Of a DNA stretch of 10,349 bases, positions 1-6,200 are shown piece by piece. Source of the DNA: Chloroflexia bacterium. GTDB lineage: Bacteria; Chloroflexota; Chloroflexia; QHBQ01; JADMIH01. The position numbers and the translations under genes are program-made. The notes under the pieces are model-generated. The model did no database searches and had not been told where the DNA came from. It saw only the letters and a list, made by a program, of their open reading frames with translations. The stretch spans positions 1 to 10,349 of the forward strand of contig JAICKM010000190.1 in NCBI GenBank assembly GCA_025927935.1. Reading direction: 5' to 3'. Numbering within the stretch: position 1 is the first letter of the stretch; each line of letters opens with the position of its first letter.

Positions 1-1
1 G

Positions 2-1003
2 ATCCACACCGACCCCTTCGCCGGGACCTGGGCATTCTGGGACGGCCCCACGGCGCTGGCCGAACTGGCGCGGGCGCGCGACCTGGGCGTGAACACCATC
101 CGCATCGGCCTGCCCTACGAGCACAGCGCCACCGCCCAGGTGGTCTGGGGCGAGGGCTGCAACGATAAGGGCGCGCGCTGCGACCATGTCAACGGCTGGA
201 TCGCCAACGAGATGACCCAACTGTTGCAGATCGCCTCGGTCTACGGCATGAAGGTCATCTTCGTGCTGTTCGACTGGGACGATACCATCGTCTCGCCCGG
301 CTCCAGCGAGTATCAGAAGCAGATGAACTACCTGCAAGGCATCATCACCCCGTTCGCTAACGACGACCGCGTGCTGGCCTGGGACATCCACAACGAGCCG
401 GAGAACTACCCCACCTGGCAGGGCACCAGCGACGGCCCGGCCAAGGTCATCGACTGGATCGCCCACATCGCCGGGGCCGTCCACTCGCTCGACCATCGCC
501 ACCCGGTCACGGTGGGCGTGGCCCACGCCGACAGTCTGCTGCTCGCCCCGCGGGGCCAGCGCCTGATCGATCTGGTCGACTTCGTCAGCTTCCACTGCTA
601 CGATGCGGGCGGCCTGCGCACGCAGATCGACCTGCTGCAAAGCCAGACCAGCAAGCCGATCGTGCTGCAAGAGATGGGCTGGCCCACCGGCCCCGCCGAT
701 CCCACGATCAACCCCGGCAACTACAACGAGGCCACGCAGCAATTCCTCTACCACGTGATGCTGGGCGACGCCAAGGCCAGCCGCCTGGCGGGCGTGGTGC
801 AGTGGACGCTGCAAGACTTCCCGTCCGGCGCGAGCACCGGCTACCATGGCCTGTCCTACGAGGATTGGTTCGGCCTGGTGCGCGTCGACGGCGCGCTCAA
901 GCCCGCCGCCGCCGACTTCGCCGCCTACGCGGCCCCCGTGCTGCCCAGCCACACGGCGACCAACGTGCCGCTGACCAAAACCCGCAAGCCGCCGCGCCCC
1001 TAG
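2..1003 (+). CDS. Glycoside hydrolase, GH5 / endo-mannosidase-like (5'-truncated)
   Basis: The reading frame is already open at position 2, so the gene starts upstream of the window; 333 residues are visible. The GTG at 89 is only an internal valine (…LGVNTIRIG…). The protein looks like a clan-A TIM-barrel glycosidase (cellulase / endo-beta-mannosidase type, as in GH5 or COG3934), hydrolysing beta-linked polysaccharides with retention. Two hallmark motifs are present. WDIHNEPE carries the Asn-Glu pair of the acid/base (Glu codon 395-397). VLQEMGWPT carries the likely nucleophile (Glu codon 671-673). Between them, FVSFHCYD resembles the strand bearing the conserved His/Tyr. The spacing of the two Glu, about 92 residues, fits this clan. 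The C-terminus ends in a short basic, Pro-rich tail without a visible carbohydrate-binding module. A signal peptide, if any, lies outside the window. The fold and catalytic class are well supported; the substrate is not. Confidence 0.85.
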   Translation: MHTDPFAGTWAFWDGPTALAELARARDLGVNTIRIGLPYEHSATAQVVWGEGCNDKGARCDHVNGWIANEMTQLLQIASVYGMKVIFVLFDWDDTIVSPGSSEYQKQMNYLQGIITPFANDDRVLAWDIHNEPENYPTWQGTSDGPAKVIDWIAHIAGAVHSLDHRHPVTVGVAHADSLLLAPRGQRLIDLVDFVSFHCYDAGGLRTQIDLLQSQTSKPIVLQEMGWPTGPADPTINPGNYNEATQQFLYHVMLGDAKASRLAGVVQWTLQDFPSGASTGYHGLSYEDWFGLVRVDGALKPAAADFAAYAAPVLPSHTATNVPLTKTRKPPRP

Positions 1004-1004
1004 C

Positions 1005-1027
1005 GAGTGCTGAGTGCTGAGTGCTGA
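1005..1027. repeat. 7-bp tandem repeat (GAGTGCT)n
   Basis: Three exact copies of GAGTGCT occur back to back (1005-1011, 1012-1018, 1019-1025), followed by a decaying fourth (GAGTAGA). The repeat begins one base after the stop codon of the glycosidase gene and opens the repeat-rich stretch 1004-1243. From memory, short TGAGTGC-type tandem tracts are common between genes in filamentous Chloroflexota. That could not be checked here. Confidence 0.8.
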
Positions 1028-1070
1028 GTAGAGACGAGTCGTTGAGTCAGTCGATCTTGTCACTCTGAGC

Positions 1071-1114
1071 GGAGCGAAGAGTCTCGTCGCCGCTAAGACG
1101 AGATTCTTCGCTAC
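1071..1114. repeat. Imperfect inverted repeat, GAGCGxAGCGAAGA-type
   Basis: The 18-base arms at 1071-1088 (GGAGCGAAGAGTCTCGTC) and 1097-1114 (GACGAGATTCTTCGCTAC) pair at 16 of 18 positions around an 8-base loop. The preceding GTCACTCTGAGC (1059-1070) resembles the start of a widely scattered intergenic repeat of the form GTCATTCTGAGCGAAGCGAAGA. The element sits 68 bp after the glycosidase stop codon and could serve as a weak transcription barrier, but no T-tract follows it. It is more likely a dispersed palindromic repeat than a dedicated terminator. Confidence 0.7.
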
Positions 1115-1122
1115 GGCGGCAG

Positions 1123-1243
1123 CGCCCGGCTCCTAAAGGAGCGGGCTATATATACAAAGGCCGCCTGCGCGGCCTCTTTATACATAGCCCAGCCCGCACA
1201 GGCGGGCTTCGTTGTGCTAGCCCGCTCCTTTAGGAGCCGGGCG
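1123..1243. repeat. 121-bp nested palindromic element with perfect 26-bp terminal inverted repeats
   Basis: The first 26 bases (1123-1148) are the exact reverse complement of the last 26 (1218-1243). Each arm also contains its own small hairpin, GCTCC-TAAA-GGAGC on the left and GCTCC-TTTA-GGAGC on the right. Two more hairpins lie inside. One is GGCCGC-CTGC-GCGGCC (1160-1175), extended on both sides by AT-rich, mostly pairing flanks. The other is AGCCCGC-ACAG-GCGGGCT (1191-1208). The whole can fold as a long stem opening into two side arms, or alternatively as four separate hairpins. No coding frame through it looks real, and no flanking target-site duplication is obvious. It could be a MITE-like mobile element, a composite REP/BIME-type repeat, or a structured RNA. 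The sequence alone does not decide among these. Confidence 0.8.
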
Positions 1244-1568
1244 ATCTCGCTATCGCGCGCCGGTGCATTCACCGGGCGATCCCGCGCCCCGGCGCAAAGT
1301 GGTACAATCCGCCCCTTTCCGGTACAATACAGGGATGACCGGGCTTGCGCCTGGGCTGCCGCGATGATAGTCACATGCGGGGGAACGACGAGGCTGCGCG
1401 ACCTTATTTGCGGCGCACTCTGCCCCCGCCGCGCGTCGCCGGCCCGCGCAAGCCGCGTATAGCAAGCCCCCGCCCCCGGCGGTGACGGCGCCCGGCCCCG
1501 CCGGGTGCCGCCCTACGGAGCCGCGAGCCGCCGGGCGGGCGCGGGCGGTAAAGGAGCGGATCGCGATT
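1244..1568. other. Non-coding leader upstream of the TIM-barrel gene
   Basis: This 325-bp stretch has no credible gene. A frame continuous with the downstream gene opens at a GTG at 1482, but its 29 extra residues (Pro/Arg/Ala-rich) look like translated GC-rich leader and match nothing recognised. A small hairpin CCGGTG-CATT-CACCGG is present at 1260-1275. The second half (about 1420-1550) is dominated by C and G tracts. The gap contains the candidate promoter hexamers listed separately. A long 5' leader of this kind could hold a regulatory RNA, but no known riboswitch fold was recognised. Confidence 0.5.
1301..1328 (+). promoter_or_regulatory. Paired GGTACAAT motifs, candidate -10 elements
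   Basis: GGTACAAT occurs twice, at 1301-1308 and 1321-1328, exactly 20 bp apart. TACAAT differs from the sigma-70 -10 consensus TATAAT at one base. No convincing -35 hexamer lies about 17 bp upstream of either copy. They could be tandem extended -10-like promoters for the gene starting at 1569, or a repeated protein-binding site on one face of the helix. The implied leader would be over 230 bases long, which weakens the promoter reading. Confidence 0.3.
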
Positions 1569-2462
1569 ATGGTACAGTTAGCTGCATTTCCCAAGTGTTA
1601 CATGGACGAATTGTGCGTCACGCGGGCGATGACCGTGTTTGAGTGGATCGACCTGGCCGCCACCCTGCCCGTCGATGGGCTGGAGATGTATGACGCCTTT
1701 TTCCCGGATCTTGACCCCGATTATCTGGCCCAGGTCAAGACCCGCCTGGAACTCCACAAGTTGCAGATGCCGATGATGTGCTACTCGCCCGACTTCACCA
1801 TCCCCGACGCCGAGGCGCGGCGGGCCGAGGTGGCGAAGCAGCGCCGCGTCATGGAGGCCACGTCGGCGCTGGGCGGCGCGTTCTGCCGCGTGCTGTCGGG
1901 CCAGCGCCGGCCCGAAGTCTCCCGCGAACAGGGCATCGATTGGGTGGTGGAGTGCATCGAGGCGCTGTTGCCTCAGGCCGAGGAGTTGGGCCTGACCCTG
2001 ACTATGGAGAATCACTACAAGGACAACTACTGGACCTACCCCGAGTTCGCCCAGGCCAGCGACATCTTCTGCGCCATCCTCGACCGGGTGCCGTCGTCGC
2101 GGCTGGGCGTGAATTACGACCCGTCCAACGCCATTATCGCCGGGGAAGATCCGCTGGCCGTGCTGGACAAGGTGAAGGACCGCGTCGTGACGATGCATGC
2201 CAGCGACCGCTCGCTCAAGCCGGGCTATACGCTCGACGACCTGCGCGCGCAGGAGAACGCGGTCGGCTATGCGTCGGTGCTGCAACATGGCGAGATCGGC
2301 CAGGGGCTGAACGACTTCGACGCCATCTTCCGCACCCTGCGCGCCGCCGGCTTCCAGGGCTGGGTCTCCATTGAGGACGGCGTCAACGGCATGGACGAAC
2401 TGCGCCGCTCCGCCGAGTTCCTGCGGGCCAAGATCGCCGAATACTGGCCCGCCCAGGAGTAG
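1569..2462 (+). CDS. Sugar phosphate isomerase/epimerase family TIM-barrel protein
   Basis: The 297-residue protein matches the xylose-isomerase-like TIM-barrel superfamily (PF01261; sugar phosphate isomerases/epimerases, including hydroxypyruvate isomerase and keto-sugar 3-epimerase types). These are cytosolic, metal-dependent enzymes that interconvert sugars. The four expected metal ligands are visible in the right order: Glu147 (TMENHY), Asp184 (VNYDPSN), His210 (TMHASD) and Glu269 (VSIEDG). The stretch GEIGQGLNDFDAIFRTL (241-257) is the usual segment before the last barrel strand. I chose the ATG at 1569 because the protein becomes family-like from MVQLAAFPKC. An AAGGAG at 1551-1556 could act as ribosome-binding site, although its 12-base spacing is long. 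The GTG at 1482 would add 29 unlikely residues. Family is confident; substrate is unknown and neighbouring genes do not reveal it. Confidence 0.85.
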   Translation: MVQLAAFPKCYMDELCVTRAMTVFEWIDLAATLPVDGLEMYDAFFPDLDPDYLAQVKTRLELHKLQMPMMCYSPDFTIPDAEARRAEVAKQRRVMEATSALGGAFCRVLSGQRRPEVSREQGIDWVVECIEALLPQAEELGLTLTMENHYKDNYWTYPEFAQASDIFCAILDRVPSSRLGVNYDPSNAIIAGEDPLAVLDKVKDRVVTMHASDRSLKPGYTLDDLRAQENAVGYASVLQHGEIGQGLNDFDAIFRTLRAAGFQGWVSIEDGVNGMDELRRSAEFLRAKIAEYWPAQE

Positions 2463-2463
2463 A

Positions 2464-2479
2464 GCCGCTCCCATGCGGC
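2464..2479 (+). terminator. Weak hairpin after the TIM-barrel gene
   Basis: GCCGC-TCCCAT-GCGGC forms a 5-bp stem starting one base after the stop codon. No T-tract follows, so it is a poor intrinsic terminator and may be chance in GC-rich DNA. The remaining gap to 2661 holds no other clear signal apart from the ribosome-binding site of the next gene. Confidence 0.2.
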
Positions 2480-2661
2480 AGAGGCCGCCTTGGCACGGAA
2501 TTTGAGATATAGCAGGGTGTACAGTTGGCGTCGTGCACGATCCTGACGGGATCTTGATCTGTGGACGCACAACGGTATCCGAAGGCGATACGTGTTTTAC
2601 GCGGCAGGCCGGGCCAATGGGGTCTCGCGCCGGCTGCGGCACATAGCATAAGGAGTACACC

Positions 2662-2883
2662 ATGAACGAAGGACTCGGCGATAAGCTGAAGGGCGGCCTC
2701 AAGGAAGGGGCCGGTAAGATCCAGGAAGAGTGGGGCGAGGCCACCAACGATCCCAACGCCCAGGCGGAGGGCGAGGCGCGCCAGGTCGAAGGCAATACCG
2801 ATCAGGCCGTGGGCGGCGTCAAGCAAACCGTCAATGATGTGACGCGCGATGTCAAGAACACCGTCAACGACGTAACTCACTAA
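2662..2883 (+). CDS. CsbD-like stress-response protein
   Basis: This is a small, very hydrophilic 73-residue protein of the CsbD family (PF05532). The family is strongly induced under general stress in many bacteria (sigma-B regulon in Bacillus), but its biochemical role is still unclear. The N-terminal half (GLGDKLKGGLKEGAGKIQEE) is the typical CsbD pattern with regularly spaced Lys and Gly, and there is no Cys or membrane segment. The C-terminal end carries two near-identical 11-residue-spaced segments, VKQTVNDVTRD (53-63) and VKNTVNDVTH (64-73), resembling the 11-mer amphipathic repeats of LEA-like proteins. The start is supported by AAGGAG at 2650-2655, six bases before the ATG. The gene stands 199 bp after its upstream neighbour and is closed by a strong hairpin, so it is probably transcribed alone. 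No confident promoter was identified in the gap. Confidence 0.88.
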   Translation: MNEGLGDKLKGGLKEGAGKIQEEWGEATNDPNAQAEGEARQVEGNTDQAVGGVKQTVNDVTRDVKNTVNDVTH

Positions 2884-2913
2884 TTCCCCGCCACTGGCGG
2901 GTGGTGAACAACA

Positions 2914-2953
2914 ATGGAGGACTCGCTTCCCCTGCGGGAGGCGAGTCCTCCAT
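2914..2953 (+). terminator. Strong 18-bp hairpin downstream of the CsbD gene
   Basis: Arms 2914-2931 (ATGGAGGACTCGCTTCCC) and 2936-2953 pair at all 18 positions, one being a G-U pair (2927/2940), around a CTGC loop. It begins 30 bp after the stop codon. A shorter hairpin, CCCGCC-ACT-GGCGGG (2887-2901), lies just before it. The bases after the stem (CACTTTCG) are not a proper T-tract, so termination would depend on the stem or on a factor. Position and stability favour a terminator for the CsbD transcript; an RNA-stabilising 3' end is the alternative. Confidence 0.65.
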
Positions 2954-2991
2954 CACTTTCGCCACGCCACCCAGCCGGACACGCATATAAC

Positions 2992-3163
2992 CTCAGCGCG
3001 GAGGCGCCCAGGACGCAGAAATCGTTAAAATGAGTTTTGTTGGCGGTCTGCGTTTGCGCTGCGGCGTCCCGGTTAGACTTCCATCTACCCAGCCGTAATA
3101 TAAGCCTTACTTTCCATCGCACCATACCAAAAATCTCTGCGTCCTGGGCGCCTTTGCGGTGAG
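2992..3163. repeat. Inverted-repeat element with 116-bp centre
   Basis: The arms at 3002-3019 (AGGCGCCCAGGACGCAGA) and 3136-3153 (TCTGCGTCCTGGGCGCCT) are exact 18-bp reverse complements. Outward extensions at 2992-3001 and 3154-3163 match at 7 of 10 positions. The 116-bp centre is less GC-rich than the rest of the window and shows no gene. Read on one strand, the arm has the form CTCACCGCAAAGGCGCCCAGGACGCAGAGA. This resembles the CCGCGAAG-type repeat at 8000-8076, so the two may belong to one dispersed family. It lies between the CsbD terminator and the promoter of the cyclase gene. Confidence 0.75.
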
Positions 3164-3184
3164 CATCGATAAATGTACGCCGCA

Positions 3185-3213
3185 TTGTCGCGGGTGCCTA
3201 TCTATGCTATATT
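3185..3213 (+). promoter_or_regulatory. Candidate sigma-70 promoter of the cyclase gene
   Basis: TTGTCG (3185-3190, 4 of 6 to TTGACA) and TATATT (3208-3213, 5 of 6 to TATAAT) are separated by exactly 17 bp in a locally AT-rich stretch. Transcription would start near 3220, about 30 bases before the ATG at 3252. A ribosome-binding site AGGGAG (3238-3243) lies eight bases before that ATG. This is the best promoter candidate in the window. It would drive the cyclase and probably the acetyltransferase gene. Confidence 0.5.
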
Positions 3214-3251
3214 CATAACTGCTGCCCACCGCTAGTCAGGGAGATCCCGCT

Positions 3252-6200
3252 ATGGCTTCCGCCATCGAGACGCTGAATAGTTACGTGCCCCGCCTGGTGG
3301 CGCGGCGCCTGGCCGCCGACCCCGCGCCGCTCGCCGGGCCGGTCTCCGATCATCTCCCCGCCGCCATGCTCTTCGCCGATATTTCCGGCTTCACAGCCAT
3401 GACCGAGCAACTGCTGCAACAGGGGCCGCAGGGGCTGGAGCAGATCACCGAGGTACTCAACAGCTACTTTGGCCGCCTGATCGCCCTGATCGGCGCGCAC
3501 GGCGGCGACGTGGTGAAGTTCGCGGGCGACGCGGTGCTGGCGCTCTGGCCCGCGGGCGCGGGCGACCTGGCGACGGCGGTGCAGCGGGCCGCCGCCTGCG
3601 GCCTAGCCGTGCAGAGCGCGCTGCCCAACTATCAGGTGGCCGAGGGGCGGCGGCTGGCCGTGCGCATCGGCATCGGCGCGGGCGACGTGGCCGTGGCGCA
3701 GATGGGCGGCGTGGGCGGGCGCTGGGAACTGCTGGTCGCCGGGCCGCCCGTGTTGCAGATGAGCGCCGCCGAACAGCAGGCCCAGCCCGGCGAGGTGGTC
3801 GTCAGCCCCGAAGCCTGGACCCTGGTGGCGCATGAGGGCGCCGGGACGCCGCTGCCGGGCGGCGGCGTCCGCCTGGAACGGGTGCGCGCGCCGCGGCCCG
3901 TCGCCGCGGACCCCGCGCCCGAACTCGCGCCCGAAGTCGAACCCGCCTTGCGCGCCTATATCCCCGGCGCGGTGCTGGCCCGCCTGCGCGCCGCCGAAAC
4001 CGGCTGGCTGGCCGAACTGCGCCGGGTCACGGTCCTCTTTCTCAACCTGCCCGCCTTCAGCCACACCATGCCGCTAGACCAGGCGCAAACCACGATGCAC
4101 GCGCTGCAAACCATCCTCCAGCGCTACGAGGGCACCGTCAACAAGCTCAGCGTGGACGACAAGGGCGCGTCCCTGGTGATCGCGTTCGGCCTGCCGCCGC
4201 TGGCCCACGAGGACGACGCGGTGCGCGGCGCGCAGGCCGCCCTGGCGCTGGCCGGTTATCTGCGCGACGCCGGCATGCCGGGCGCTATCGGCGTGACCAC
4301 CGGGCGGGCGTTCTGCGGCATTGTGGGCAGCACCGAGCGGCGCGAGTACACTATGATCGGCGCGGTGGTCAACCTGGCCGCCCGGCTGATGCAGGCCGCG
4401 CCGGGCGCCATTCTGTGCGACAGCGCCACCTATCAGGCCGCGCAGGCGCAGGTCGAGTTCACCGTCCTGCCGCCCATCCACGTCAAGGGCCGCAGCGATG
4501 CCGTGCCGGTGTATCGCCCGCTCGGCGTGGTGCGCGCCGTGGAGGCCCCGCAGCCCGCGCTCATTGGCCGCGCCGCCGAGCGGGCCGCGCTGGAGGCCGC
4601 ATTGGGGCGCTTGACGCACGGCGGCGACGGCGGGGTGGTGTTCATCGAGGGTGAGGCGGGCATCGGCAAATCGCGCCTGGCCCTGGCCCTGCGCGAGGAC
4701 GCGACCGGCCAGGACATCACCGTGCTGGCCGGGGCGGGCAACGCGATGGACCAGGCCACCGCCTACCATGCCTGGCGGCCGGTCTTCGACGCCGTGTTCG
4801 ACCGCTACGGGGCGCACGATGCCGCGGCCCGGCGGGAGCGCGTCCTGGCGACGCTCGCTGCCTTCCCCGACGGCCTGCGCCTGGCGCCCTTGCTCGACAC
4901 CCTCCTGCAACTCGATCTGCCGGAGACCGACATCACCGCGCAGATGAGCGCCCAGGTGCGGGCCGAGAACACGCGCATCCTGCTGGTGGGGCTGCTGCTG
5001 GCCGTTGCCCGGCGCGGCCCGGCCCTGCTCGTCCTCGAAGACGCGCAATGGATGGACTCGGCGTCCTGGGCGCTGGCTGTGGAAGCCGCGAGCCGGGTGC
5101 GCTCGCTGCTGCTGGTGGTCGTCACCCGCCCGCCCGGCGACCCGCCGCCCGGCGAGTACCGCGCGCTGCTCACCATGCCCGGCGCGCAACGCATCCGGCT
5201 TGACAGCCTGCCGCCCGCCGAGACGCTGGCCCTGGTCTGCGCCCGCCTGGGCGTCCCCACCCTGCCGGAGCCGGTGGCCGCGCTGATCCGCGACAAGGCC
5301 GAGGGCCATCCGCTGTTCAGCGAGGAACTGGCCTACGCCCTGCGCGACGCCGGGCTGCTGATCGTCGCGGACGGCGAATGCCGCCTCGCGCCCGGCGCCG
5401 CCGACCTGCGTGCCCTCACCTTCCCCGACAACGTGCAGGGCGTAATCACCAGCCGCATCGACCGGCTGACCCCGCAGCAACAGGTCACGCTCAAGGCGGC
5501 CAGCGTCATCGGGCGCGTGTTCCCCGTCCGTGTGCTGCGTGACATCCACCCCATTGAGGACGACAAGCCGCACCTCGTGCGCGAACTCCAGACGCTCGAC
5601 CGGCTCAACCTGACCCTGCGCGACTCGCCGCCGCCCGACCTGGCCTATATGTTCAAGCACGTCATCACCCAGGAAGTGGCCTACAACCTGATGTTGTTCG
5701 CCCAGCGGCGGCAGTTGCACCGCGCGGTGGCCGAGTGGTACGAGGCGCGCTACGCCAACGACCTCGCGCCCTATTATGCGATCCTGGCCCACCACTGGGG
5801 CAAGGCCGAAGTGGCGGACAAGACGCTGTTTTACCTGGAGAAGGCGGGCCAGGCCGCCCTGCGTAGCTATGCCAACCAGGAGGCGATCAGCTTCTTCCGC
5901 GATCTGCTGGCCCTGCACGCGCGGGAGGGCACGGCAGACGAGCAGACCCGCCGCGCCCGCTGGGAGTGGCAGGTGGGCGAGGCCCACTACGGCCTGGGCC
6001 AACTGGCCGAGAGCCGGGCGCACCTGGAGCGCGCCGCCGCGCTGTTCGAGCAGCCGCTGCCGCAGGGCACAGTCCGCATGGCGTTCGGCCTGCTGAACGA
6101 GATCCGGCGGCAGGTGGGCCACCGCGTGCGCCTGCCGCTACAGAGGCAGCGCGCCGGGCGCCGTCCCAACCCGCAACGCGCCGTGTTGCTGGAGGCCGCG

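Noticed and set aside
1005..1027. CRISPR-like array
   Set aside because: The unit is only 7 bp and directly tandem, with no spacers and no cas genes.
1482..1568. Upstream GTG extension of the TIM-barrel gene
   Set aside because: The added 29 residues are Pro/Arg/Ala-rich and unlike the family. The ATG at 1569 begins the recognisable domain and has a ribosome-binding site.
2490..2506. Sigma-54-like site TTGGCACGGAATTTGAG
   Set aside because: The -24 half matches well, but the -12 half reads TTGA instead of TTGC. It also lies about 155 bp from the next gene, and no sigma-54 activator is nearby. Probably chance.
1578..2795. 405-codon open frame on the minus strand
   Set aside because: It spans the TIM-barrel gene, the gap and part of the CsbD gene. 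The + strand genes have clear family motifs and this one has none.
4074..6122. 682-codon open frame on the minus strand opposite the cyclase gene
   Set aside because: Its translation is low-complexity Gly/Arg/Gln/His/Val-rich with no recognisable domain. Such frames arise from the GC-rich third codon positions of the real + strand gene.
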